From: Leptospira ognonensis
GTDB taxonomy: Bacteria > Spirochaetota > Leptospiria > Leptospirales > Leptospiraceae
Assembly (NCBI RefSeq): GCF_004770745.1
Contig: NZ_RQGD01000008.1
Span: forward strand, 1 to 39,876
Direction: 5' to 3'
Length of the DNA stretch: 39,876 bases
In this document: positions 25,006-33,534 of the stretch, piece after piece
Numbering within the stretch: position 1 is the stretch's first letter
Layout: each line of letters starts with the position of its first letter
The notes under the pieces: model-generated
Databases searched by the model: none
What the model saw: only the letters and a program-made list of their open reading frames with translations
What the model was told of the DNA's origin: nothing
Program-made: the position numbers and the translations under genes

Positions 25006-26214
25006 CTAATTTTTAACAATGATTTGTCTATAAACGAGATCCACCGTTAAGGCCTGCAGGCACTGATTGTCTTTACAAGCAGATTGACGATGGTTATAAG
25101 CGGAAACACAAGGGCTGCAATGATAATTGGCATACAATACCTCAATGTTTTTTCCTAAGGGTTTATAACAAATTGGCGTTTCTGGACCGAAAAAAACAAG
25201 CGTGCGAAGATCCGTGAGAGAAGCAAAATTAGGAGGACCAGAGTCATTGCTTAAAAGTACATTTGAGATATTATAAAGATCGATCAACTGTCTTAGTGTA
25301 GTTTTACCAGCAAAATTTATACAGCGATCTGAATTGATCGATTCTCGGATTTTTTCTGCTCTCTCGTATTCAGATTGTACACCTATGATAAGTATGCATA
25401 CATTTTTATCTTTTAAAAGACGGATGGCTGTTTCAATAAAGTTCTCAGTAGGCCAGCGTCGAAGTGGAAGTAAATCACTTGCGTTTGGGTTCAATAAAAT
25501 AAGTTTCGTTTTTGGTGTTATACGAAGGTTTTCATTGCGCAGCTTCATAAGCATGATCTTTCGATCAGCACTACTAGATCTGATTTTTAATGGTTTGATA
25601 TCAGTTTCTGGAATGAACCTCTTTGGAAGGGGAATCATCGCTGGATCTTCCTCCAATGCATAGACAAGAGCAAGAAAATTATAGCTAATATGCTTGGTAT
25701 GATTGTAGATTACTTTATGTGTCTGCAAGGATCCTCTATACAATCCCTCCATATGAAAATTATTATAACCAACTCGTCTACTCGCACCAAACAGATAACT
25801 AAGAATGCTGCTCAATCGGGAAAATAATTCTAGGTCCAAGATCGCATCAAATTTATGAGAACGCATCAGCCAGATCATCTTCCAAATTCCCTTTGCAAAG
25901 CCTAAAAAAGATTTGGATGTAACGGTAAACACATGGTCTGAGTCCACTACTCCCATTAGGTGTATGCTTTCCTGCATTTCTTGAAAGATGAAATAAGAGA
26001 TCTCAACACCTGGAAATAATTCTTTTGCTTTGAGAATCGAGCTATAAGCAGAGACACTCGAACCCATTTCTGATATCTGTAAAAAAAGAATTTTTTTTAT
26101 GGGACTGGCTTGTCTCCGAGAAAATGGTCGTAGACAAAACACAAACAAGGAAAGTAAGAAGCAGCATGGTATACCCAACCACTTATCGAGGGCTCGCATA
26201 AAATTAACGCCCAT
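25006..26214 (-). CDS. Glycosyltransferase family 9 (heptosyltransferase-like)
   Basis: This is a 402-residue GT-B enzyme with an N-terminal hydrophobic anchor (residues about 10-28). The N-terminal Rossmann domain opens with KKILFLQISEMGSSVSAYSSI, as in WaaC/WaaF. The C-terminal domain has the GT9 donor-binding pattern: LLNPNASDLLPLRRWPTENF, then FAGKTTLRQLIDLYNISNVLLSNDSGPPNFASLTDLRTLVFFGPETP. This is the standard SNDSGP...FG motif of ADP-heptose-type transferases. A Cys-rich C-terminal end (CSPCVSAYNHRQSACKDNQC) is also typical. It is divergent from the GT-C gene at 26305 and probably acts in LPS or surface-glycan assembly; the sugar is unknown. Confidence 0.88.
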   Translation of the reverse strand: MGVNFMRALDKWLGIPCCFLLSLFVFCLRPFSRRQASPIKKILFLQISEMGSSVSAYSSILKAKELFPGVEISYFIFQEMQESIHLMGVVDSDHVFTVTSKSFLGFAKGIWKMIWLMRSHKFDAILDLELFSRLSSILSYLFGASRRVGYNNFHMEGLYRGSLQTHKVIYNHTKHISYNFLALVYALEEDPAMIPLPKRFIPETDIKPLKIRSSSADRKIMLMKLRNENLRITPKTKLILLNPNASDLLPLRRWPTENFIETAIRLLKDKNVCILIIGVQSEYERAEKIRESINSDRCINFAGKTTLRQLIDLYNISNVLLSNDSGPPNFASLTDLRTLVFFGPETPICYKPLGKNIEVLYANYHCSPCVSAYNHRQSACKDNQCLQALTVDLVYRQIIVKN

Positions 26215-26304
26215 ATTTGAAGCTCTGAAAAAAAGTTGAGAAATAAATGGTGTTTACAAAAAGATGCTGCACTGTGCTACCTTTAATAAAGTTCCTTTGT
26301 TATA

Positions 26305-27897
26305 ATGTACAAGCCATCTTTCTTTCGAAATAGCTTAATCGTCATTGCCCTTATCTTAGGCATTTACTTTCGTTTTGAACATCTTGAAAAGAAGTTAATT
26401 TGGCATGATGAAATTGGCACCTGTTTGTTTTCTGCAGGTCTAGGCATCGACGAGTGGCAAGGTGCGCTGTATACCGCAGACTTATATTCTGCCAAAGCTG
26501 TTCGCGAGATCCAAAGTATGAATCCGAAAGGCATTCTAAGTGTCATTTCGAGTTTAATCCAAGATGATCCTCAGCATCCACCACTCTACTACATAGCCGC
26601 CGGAATTTGGACTCACCTTTTTGGTGATGGCATTGCTACCCTAAGAATGCTTTCAGCTCTTTTCAGTATGCTCTGCTTTCCTGCAATGTATTGGCTATGT
26701 AAGGAACTGTATTCTAAGTCCCAAATAGCTTGGACAGGGGTTGCCCTCATTGCGTCCTCGCCCTTCTTTGTACTCTATGCCCAAGAAGGACGAGAGTATA
26801 CGCTATGGTTTGTACTCATACTTTTTTCCAATGCTGCCCTATTACGGGCGATCCGATTAACAGAAACAAATGTCAGACGATCCGAAAGAACCAAGGCATG
26901 GATACTGTTCTCATTTATTACTACTTTGGGTCTCTACACCTCCCTTGCGACTGTATCGATGATGTTTGGACAGGTTTTATATATCATACTTCGCGAAAGA
27001 TTCCGAATTACAAATGTTAGTTTAGAGAGTTTTGGTGCGTATTTGGTCACCTCGATTCTATTTTTGCCATGGGCTTTGGCTCTCCTACTTAGATGGGAGG
27101 CATTTGAGATTTCCATGGCTTGGTCAAAAATCATTCACATACCTGTGCAGAGCCTTTTGGAGATTAATGCTTTAAACATCAGCCGTACTTCGATCGACTT
27201 CTGGCCTGATCGCCTCTACGGAGGCATCTTGACACCTATTGGTATAGGTGTAGCAACCGTAATTGCAATGGGATCTGTACTTTATCTTATTAGAGGAACA
27301 AGCTTTAAAACCACGGGACTTGTGCTAACTTTAATTTGTGTACCTTTGATGATGTTACTCGGACCAGACCTGTTCTTTGGAGGAATACGTTCTGTTTCCG
27401 CAAGATACATCGCTCCCAGTCTCATTGGCCTCGAGTTATCTTTGGCTTACCTGTTCGGTATGAAAAGAGAAAGAAAGGACTCGATCTGGGAAGGTGCTTT
27501 GTGTTTGGTTCTTTGTGTTCGTCTTGCCAGTTGTTTTCATAATTCTGAACAAGAAGTCGTCTGGACAAAGGGTATTAGCTATAACCTCCCTCAGGCGGCA
27601 CAGATAATTAACGCTGCACCAAATCCACTTGTAGTCGGAAACAGGGAAAGACACCATCCAGGGAACTTACTGGCCTTGAGTCATTTGCTAAAATCCTCTA
27701 CTAAAATGCAGTTTTTGACTCCTGCCGTGACAGAGAATGCTGATTACAGGCTTCCTAATAATTTTACAGTTTTTTTATACAGTCCTGTTGAGGAGTTCCG
27801 TTTGGCTTTAGAAAAACGCGAACACATCCGCACCAGGTTGCTATTACAAGACCTACACCTTGAACTATGGATCGTCGAGAAAGACACCTTACCATAA
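26305..27897 (+). CDS. GT-C membrane glycosyltransferase (GT39/ArnT-like)
   Basis: This is a 530-residue polytopic membrane protein with about 10-12 helices. The first periplasmic loop carries the GT-C acidic motif (LIWHDEIGTCLF), followed by DDPQHPPLYY and a GDGIATLRMLSALF helix, as in the GT39/ArnT superfamily that takes polyprenyl-phosphate sugars. A soluble periplasmic tail (about residues 430-530) completes the layout. ATG 26305 has no visible ribosome site. It converges on the GT2-GH16 gene with 31 bases between stops and is divergent from the GT9 gene. The likely role is transfer of a lipid-linked sugar to glycan or protein outside the membrane; the acceptor is unknown. Confidence 0.82.
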   Translation: MYKPSFFRNSLIVIALILGIYFRFEHLEKKLIWHDEIGTCLFSAGLGIDEWQGALYTADLYSAKAVREIQSMNPKGILSVISSLIQDDPQHPPLYYIAAGIWTHLFGDGIATLRMLSALFSMLCFPAMYWLCKELYSKSQIAWTGVALIASSPFFVLYAQEGREYTLWFVLILFSNAALLRAIRLTETNVRRSERTKAWILFSFITTLGLYTSLATVSMMFGQVLYIILRERFRITNVSLESFGAYLVTSILFLPWALALLLRWEAFEISMAWSKIIHIPVQSLLEINALNISRTSIDFWPDRLYGGILTPIGIGVATVIAMGSVLYLIRGTSFKTTGLVLTLICVPLMMLLGPDLFFGGIRSVSARYIAPSLIGLELSLAYLFGMKRERKDSIWEGALCLVLCVRLASCFHNSEQEVVWTKGISYNLPQAAQIINAAPNPLVVGNRERHHPGNLLALSHLLKSSTKMQFLTPAVTENADYRLPNNFTVFLYSPVEEFRLALEKREHIRTRLLLQDLHLELWIVEKDTLP

Positions 27898-27928
27898 TTT
27901 TGCGCTCGAAAACATTTTTTAGAATCTG

Positions 27929-30505
27929 TTATGGCGATTTTGGTGCTTGCATCCAATTCGCATTTTTACGCCATTCTTCTGTAGGCGAAAAAGGAAACAA
28001 ATAGTCAACAAATGTGGACAACCAAGGAAACTGGGCAGGCTTCCATTTATAAATTGAAACTGACTTAAACTCTGCTCCCATTGCCTCTTCTGTGGGGATA
28101 AATGGACCTGCTAACTCGACGCTGCATGTCGGCCAGGTGTTCATGTAAAAACGCATGGGCAAATGAGGAATGGGTGTTGGAAATCCTTCCTTCCTTCTAT
28201 GGATCAACCTATCATCTACAAACCAACGAATTTCCTCTGCGTCCCATTCTAACGCATAACGGTGATAATCCCTTGCTGCATCAAAACCTAAGTCTACAAG
28301 AACAGGTGTTCCGCGATATCCGTAATTATATAGATCTCCTGGATTGCCAGGATTATAATATACATTCAATAGAATTTTTGTTGTATCTCTGCCTATAAAC
28401 TCCATATCAATTTCCTGCCAAGGATCAAAACGATAAAGAAAAAAAGCACTTACTACCCCAGATGTTTTGGAGGGTTTCATCTCCACTTCAAAACGACCAT
28501 ACTGAAAAAATGAATCTGTATTTTCCTTGGTCGCCATCGAACCAGAAGAGAAATCCTTTCCACCTAACTTTTCTTTACGAAGGATCATATTCACACCTCC
28601 TTCGGGTATAAGTGTCACGTTTTGAGGACGGAAAACGGCTTTATTGCAAAAAAACGTAGAATCAAGAGTATCCCAGAATTCTGAATCGATCGCCTTTAAA
28701 TGATCCTCGCGAAAAACCCTGTAACTTCCAGTTCTTTTGGACCAGCCTACTTGTTTTCCGTTTGAAGATTTGTTGCAATACCATGGTATTTTGCTCGGAG
28801 AAACAATCCATGGATCTGTGTCATGCTGCAATGCCTCACATGAGCTGGGGATCACCGGTAACATGAGTTGGGGCGTGTATGTTACACCCAAATACAATAA
28901 TCCGATTAAAATAATCCATATAAGGACACGAGTAGGTTTCTTAAAGAAGCTTAAAAACCGTTTCAAATTCATACGTATTCCTTCGAGAAGAGAGGAAAGC
29001 CTAAGACTATCCTTGATTCCAAGTATTGGGATTCCATGTATTTCTCCTACCTTAGTTTTTGATTCCTGTGCTCGTGGTGCCCTTGCAACTACGTGCCAGT
29101 ATTTTCGATTTGTAATAAAATCTAATAATCCAATAAGAACGGCTGTTACATCCAGATAAAATGCAACGGGATAAGTCACAACTACCCAAATAAAACTGCC
29201 AACATGAAGCTGCTTAAAGCCATAAAGTCCAGCTAACAATACAATCAAAGGGGCACAAAGTCCGATCAGTCCGAGAGCCTGCAAAGAGTTTGGAATAGGT
29301 AGGATTGCTTGGCTAGGATCCCAGGCGATTAGCGCTATGAGTAGGTTGATCAGAATTAATATGGCTGGAAAGATCCAAGCAAAAACAATTAATATCTCCG
29401 AGATTCGGCTTGCATATCCTTGGGAGCGCTGGGTGCCAGTGATCATTTTTCCGAGAATCATACTCGATAAAAATGCCGCAAATTGTGATAAAGGTGACAT
29501 CCCCTGGATGAGAATCAGTCCGATATCTAAATGGAGGGCAAAAACAAAAAGCGCGATTAAATAATGAATCCCATGAAAGAGAAACTGGATGCGATCCCGA
29601 GAAGAAACTGGGGCGGAAACAATTTTCGTTATATGATTAAAAAAAGAGCCTGTATGTCCATTCGCCCAGCGTCTTCTTCGGGCAATGAAGCTATACATAT
29701 CTGGTGAAACTTCTTCATTGGAGCCGAAGTACGGATTGTAAATACACTTCTCCCCTTGCATGAGAATTCGATAACTAAATTCTACATCTTCCGTTAAACA
29801 GGTGCTCATCGGATTATTTTTCAGGAGTTCACTTTCCATTACAACAGTCGTTCCGGTAATAAAAAGTGTCAGGTTTAGGTGAGTAAAAGCCACATTAAAT
29901 ATTTCACATCCAATGTGTTGGTGTAGAGAGTCCCAAAGTTGGAAAAACCCCGTGGTCGAAAGTGCGCCACGTCTTCCCTGAATGATTCGAGAGTTACTTT
30001 CTTTCAAAAGAACTAATGATGATCGAATCCATGTTTGGTGAGCCTGATGGTCACTATCTAAAATCGCTAAATACTCGGTGTCTAATTTTTCTGCGATCCA
30101 GTTGATCTTTTCACTTTTGGCATCATCACCCGTAAATGCCACGAACAAGCGGTGAGGACCTTGCTGTGAAATCTCGATAACGGAAACTGCTGCTTCTGAA
30201 AAAGATACACTGGGAAAAGCAGTCGACAAAAACTGCAGCGAAGAATCAGCGCGATCTTTAAGAAGTAAATAGATGGAAAGCGGGCCTTGGTGGTCCTGTT
30301 TTAGTGCGGAATGGATTGCCCTCAAGGCAACCTCACCTTCGTTACGTGAAGGGATAAGCACTGCCACGGAATTCTGGGGGAGCTCATCGAAAGCTCTTCC
30401 CACCCTCTTAGCTCGTAAAAAAACAATAACACAAAAGTAATGCGCGAGTGAATATAACGAAAGAAAACCGAGCAAAACAATACAAATCCAAAGCAGGGAA
30501 TTCAT
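27929..30505 (-). CDS. Fusion of processive GT2 glycan synthase and GH16 glucanase-type domain
   Basis: This 858-residue protein begins with a membrane helix and a GT2 domain: nucleotide region (PSRNEGE), D150-x-D152 (LDSDHQ), TED at 238-240, and RRRRW at 276-280 in the place of QxxRW. Several membrane helices follow (about 300-480), as in cellulose/curdlan-type synthases. One more helix (residues about 530-550) leads into an external GH16 domain with the catalytic signature E698-I-D700-M-E702 and the family's FGRFEVEMK-like strand (YGRFEVEMK). The GT2 part would make a beta-glucan and the GH16 part cut or transfer it. It is the last gene of a coupled operon; its start overlaps the preceding stop by four bases. 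Confidence 0.85.
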   Translation of the reverse strand: MNSLLWICIVLLGFLSLYSLAHYFCVIVFLRAKRVGRAFDELPQNSVAVLIPSRNEGEVALRAIHSALKQDHQGPLSIYLLLKDRADSSLQFLSTAFPSVSFSEAAVSVIEISQQGPHRLFVAFTGDDAKSEKINWIAEKLDTEYLAILDSDHQAHQTWIRSSLVLLKESNSRIIQGRRGALSTTGFFQLWDSLHQHIGCEIFNVAFTHLNLTLFITGTTVVMESELLKNNPMSTCLTEDVEFSYRILMQGEKCIYNPYFGSNEEVSPDMYSFIARRRRWANGHTGSFFNHITKIVSAPVSSRDRIQFLFHGIHYLIALFVFALHLDIGLILIQGMSPLSQFAAFLSSMILGKMITGTQRSQGYASRISEILIVFAWIFPAILILINLLIALIAWDPSQAILPIPNSLQALGLIGLCAPLIVLLAGLYGFKQLHVGSFIWVVVTYPVAFYLDVTAVLIGLLDFITNRKYWHVVARAPRAQESKTKVGEIHGIPILGIKDSLRLSSLLEGIRMNLKRFLSFFKKPTRVLIWIILIGLLYLGVTYTPQLMLPVIPSSCEALQHDTDPWIVSPSKIPWYCNKSSNGKQVGWSKRTGSYRVFREDHLKAIDSEFWDTLDSTFFCNKAVFRPQNVTLIPEGGVNMILRKEKLGGKDFSSGSMATKENTDSFFQYGRFEVEMKPSKTSGVVSAFFLYRFDPWQEIDMEFIGRDTTKILLNVYYNPGNPGDLYNYGYRGTPVLVDLGFDAARDYHRYALEWDAEEIRWFVDDRLIHRRKEGFPTPIPHLPMRFYMNTWPTCSVELAGPFIPTEEAMGAEFKSVSIYKWKPAQFPWLSTFVDYLFPFSPTEEWRKNANWMQAPKSP

Positions 30506-32100
30506 TCCGTGGGATTTCCTGTCTGCGTATATCCAATATGCCTTAAGACATCACCACGCACTTGCCTCTCTTCCTCGGTTAATGGCGAAGATAGGCCCCA
30601 GATCAGACACCCATAAGCAATTGAGACGATAAGGATCGCCATAGGAAGGATGATCTTATATTTGAATGGCCCGAGTAGTTTAGTGAGACAGAAAGAAACA
30701 GCACCAAAGCAGAGGAACCAAAGCAGTAAGAGGAAGTAACCGCGCATCAATGTGTCCATGCTAACGAGAAGTGTGGGTGCAAAGTATCCTTCAGCCATTG
30801 CTGGCAGGACAAGTTGTCCAATGGGTGAGGAAAAATGTTCTGGAAAAAAAGGTGTGAGTGAGATGCTCAGAAATATTGTCGTTAACGAAAAAGATGCGAC
30901 GCAGAATAGAATGAAAGTATAGATTCTTTTATTTTGATTTTCAGAAGCAAAAAATGAAACACCGTTCGCAAAAGGAAAAATAAAAATCAAAACACAAGGA
31001 AGAAGATGCCTAGCGGCCGCACTCCAACCCGCCTGCCAATCGGAAAACCCTGAGGCAAACCATAAGTACAAAATGGCTAAGGTTACATAGGGAAGAGAAC
31101 TACCTTTTGTTTGACGCTCCATCTGTCTTAATCCGAGAGGAATGAGCAGAAGAATCGGACTGTAAAACAAAATTCCTCTCTTAGTCCCGATTAGGATTCC
31201 CCAAAGCGATTCGAAACTTGGGATCGAAATCCCAAAAAAACCAGCTTGGTGAAGCGAGCCGTGCCACCAATCACTCTTAAAAGCATAACCCGTTGTGAAA
31301 GGAGATCCGAAGGCTAACTGATGATAAATGAGACATGGCACGAGACCTAGAAAAAAAGTTCCAACAAACAAAAAAAGTTGGAAGGGCGAAAAGCGACGAA
31401 AAGCCATGCTCACAAAAATAACCAGACCGACGATGGCTGTGGGATATTCGATGGTTGTCGCCACAGCTAATAAAAAACCAGCCAAGGCCACATTACCAGA
31501 GGTTTGTCTAAGATTCTGATTCGGAACCTCTATGGTTAGCATCCAGGCAAGGGCAGCAATAATGCCCGCAGGCACATGTCCAAAAAAAACTCCCGAGTAG
31601 GTAAGGATAGGCGTGACAAGCGCAAACAAAAGAGAAATCTCAATCTTATATCGTGGCACAGGTGTATAACGATTTAAAGCTAGAAAAGGAAACAATCCAG
31701 CGGGCAGTACGATGAGAAACCAGGTCATTAGGTGACGCAGCCCCCAGTAACTCGGAGAGGTTGTGTTACCCTCTCTTGGTAAAATCAGATCGGCAATGCA
31801 AACGATCGGTACGCCAAGAAATGAGAGTCCAGGTGCCTTATCTGAATAATTCTTCTGATCGCGGACAGAGCGGTCAAAGGGAGTACCGTAAACAGGGAGG
31901 ACTGGATCAATGGAAACCGATCCATACTTGGCTAAGGATACGGCTAGCTCGACTCGACTCTGCTCATTCGGACTTCTACCATGAGTCGTGCCGCCAGCAA
32001 TCATAGTGTAGATAAAAAGTACGATCGCGATTGCGACCATTTGTAAAAATGTAGTAAAATGCATGATGAAAACCGATTTATTAACATTCTCACTCATCAT
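30502..32100 (-). CDS. GT-C-like polytopic membrane protein
   Basis: This is a 532-residue protein with about 11 membrane helices. Its first external loop contains NEQSRVELAVSLAKYGSVSI and then the YSDKAPGLSFLGVP block. This pairing recurs in a widespread family of GT-C-fold predicted glycosyltransferases, where the acidic residue of the first block is thought to be catalytic. The rest is hydrophobic with short loops and a short cytoplasmic tail. It overlaps both neighbours by four bases, so it is made together with the SGNH protein and the GT2-GH16 fusion. Function is inferred to be transfer of a lipid-linked residue to the same glycan. Confidence 0.7.
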   Translation of the reverse strand: MMSENVNKSVFIMHFTTFLQMVAIAIVLFIYTMIAGGTTHGRSPNEQSRVELAVSLAKYGSVSIDPVLPVYGTPFDRSVRDQKNYSDKAPGLSFLGVPIVCIADLILPREGNTTSPSYWGLRHLMTWFLIVLPAGLFPFLALNRYTPVPRYKIEISLLFALVTPILTYSGVFFGHVPAGIIAALAWMLTIEVPNQNLRQTSGNVALAGFLLAVATTIEYPTAIVGLVIFVSMAFRRFSPFQLFLFVGTFFLGLVPCLIYHQLAFGSPFTTGYAFKSDWWHGSLHQAGFFGISIPSFESLWGILIGTKRGILFYSPILLLIPLGLRQMERQTKGSSLPYVTLAILYLWFASGFSDWQAGWSAAARHLLPCVLIFIFPFANGVSFFASENQNKRIYTFILFCVASFSLTTIFLSISLTPFFPEHFSSPIGQLVLPAMAEGYFAPTLLVSMDTLMRGYFLLLLWFLCFGAVSFCLTKLLGPFKYKIILPMAILIVSIAYGCLIWGLSSPLTEEERQVRGDVLRHIGYTQTGNPTE

Positions 32101-33209
32101 TTTGATAGTTCTTGGGAGAGGTAGCGTGTTAACTCTTCTCCCACTAACCGGTGTACGGCTAAAGAAGGGTGTGCATCATTCCCGTTCACGATGCGATCTG
32201 AGATTGGCAGATCTTTAAATAAAACGGATAGATCCATGGATTCGATGTCTTTGCTTTTCAAATAGCGAGTGATCTTATCTAAATAAAGCTTGTGGCTCAG
32301 TTCAATTTCTAACATTAAGGGGAACAAAACGACAAAGAACTTGGTATTCCTTGCCTTAGCATAGCTATTGAATGCTACAATCTCATTCATATGCTCAGTA
32401 AATATTAAGTCATCTGCATATGCCTTTTCAATATATGTTAAATATCCGTTTACCTCCTGGCTCGGGATCATCCAATATAAGTAATTGAAAAGATAGGACC
32501 CTCTAAGGATCCAGCGCGTAAAAGCATTCAGCTCTGCGTATGGAGAAAATCCCTCACCATCACCTCTCATCCCAAACTTTTTGGCAATATGGTCAATATC
32601 ATTTCCGTAATATTGTAGAATGATGATATCAGGATGAATGCCACTAGATTCTATGAAATTTTTTACGGAATCAAATTCGGATTTTGTATCCAAACTAGTT
32701 TGTGCTAGATTGATGACTTGAATGTTTTCATTTATTTTGGAAAGGTTTGTTCTTACTATATCTGGAAACCTGTCCTCAATGTATTTGATTCCTTGGCCAG
32801 CGGCAAAAGAATCTCCCGCAAAAATGATATTGGTTTTTTTATTTTTCACGGGTTCCAAATCCCGAGTCCCGTAAGAATTGAAGGGCTTCCAATACCGATC
32901 AAACCACAACGCATTCGCAAGTGAATATCCAATGCCATGCGTACGCGGTAGGAACATAAAGAAAGCCTCTAGAAGCAGCAATGTAAAGATCACAGAGACC
33001 ACACATAGTCCCATATTTTTTACGAGTTCGGGAGGTTTAAAAAAAGAGAGACAATACTTGAAGGATAAGATCATTTCGATGGCTAAGATGAAGATCATCA
33101 TCAAGCGTAAACCCATGGTCACCACATGCAAGGGCAGATGTGGAAATTCTATGATGGCTATGATCATCACGGCCATCAAAAAGAAACTATAGGTGATTCT
33201 CATTTTCAT
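32097..33209 (-). CDS. Membrane-anchored SGNH hydrolase-like protein
   Basis: This 370-residue protein has three N-terminal membrane helices (residues about 8-90) followed by an extracytoplasmic SGNH/GDSL domain. Visible blocks are G132-D-S134 (IIFAGDSFAAGQG), the Y-G202-N203-D204 block (LQYYGNDID), and D345-x-H347 (NDAHPS), giving the Ser-Asp-His set. Such proteins add or remove acetyl or similar groups on polysaccharides. It is the first gene of a three-gene operon, coupled by four-base overlaps to the GT-C-like protein and then to the glucan-synthase fusion. This suggests that it modifies that polymer. Substrate is inferred from context only. Confidence 0.8.
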   Translation of the reverse strand: MKMRITYSFFLMAVMIIAIIEFPHLPLHVVTMGLRLMMIFILAIEMILSFKYCLSFFKPPELVKNMGLCVVSVIFTLLLLEAFFMFLPRTHGIGYSLANALWFDRYWKPFNSYGTRDLEPVKNKKTNIIFAGDSFAAGQGIKYIEDRFPDIVRTNLSKINENIQVINLAQTSLDTKSEFDSVKNFIESSGIHPDIIILQYYGNDIDHIAKKFGMRGDGEGFSPYAELNAFTRWILRGSYLFNYLYWMIPSQEVNGYLTYIEKAYADDLIFTEHMNEIVAFNSYAKARNTKFFVVLFPLMLEIELSHKLYLDKITRYLKSKDIESMDLSVLFKDLPISDRIVNGNDAHPSLAVHRLVGEELTRYLSQELSK

Positions 33210-33330
33210 TTACTTACCGGCTTCATCGAGGACTCATGTTTGCATTGCAATCTGATTTCCTGAATGGAGTGCGTCTAGTCCGATTTATCATAATCCCTAC
33301 CTTTCGTTAAATGATCGTTTCCTTTGGTGG

Positions 33331-33501
33331 ATGCCTGTGAAGAAGGACACATCAGATGAGACCAGAGGGATGTACCTGTCAGACAAAGGAATTTTTGATG
33401 TTTTTGTCAAAAAATTTGTGTATTTAGGCCCCATCCATTGCCAAGAACAAGATTTCACGAAAAATGATGACCAAGTATTTTCTTTCAATTGTTATTTATG
33501 A
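33331..33501 (+). CDS. Possible small ORF or gene remnant
   Basis: In the 325-base gap between the SGNH gene and the NHL lipoprotein, the plus strand carries a 56-codon frame from ATG 33331. It begins MPVKKDTSDETRGMYLSDKG and continues IFDVFVKKFVYLGPIH. The frame stays open upstream to 33295 with similar composition (NDRFLWW). The mix of charged and aromatic residues looks like soluble protein, but there is no spaced ribosome site. It may be a short gene, or the tail of a lost one. The rest of the gap shows only AT-rich promoter-like sequence. Confidence 0.25.
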   Translation: MPVKKDTSDETRGMYLSDKGIFDVFVKKFVYLGPIHCQEQDFTKNDDQVFSFNCYL

Positions 33502-33524
33502 TAGAATCCGAGATATTCCTTTCG

Positions 33525-33534
33525 TTTTTTTTTT
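33525..33534 (+). repeat. T10 homopolymer directly before a start codon
   Basis: Ten T residues touch the ATG at 33535. They fill the place where a ribosome site should be, and no purine-rich Shine-Dalgarno precedes them at normal spacing. Long homopolymers can change length by slippage. Confidence 0.8.

Noticed and set aside
26301..26306. TATAAT as -10 of the GT-C gene
   Set aside because: It overlaps the ATG at 26305, so a transcript from it would lack the start codon.
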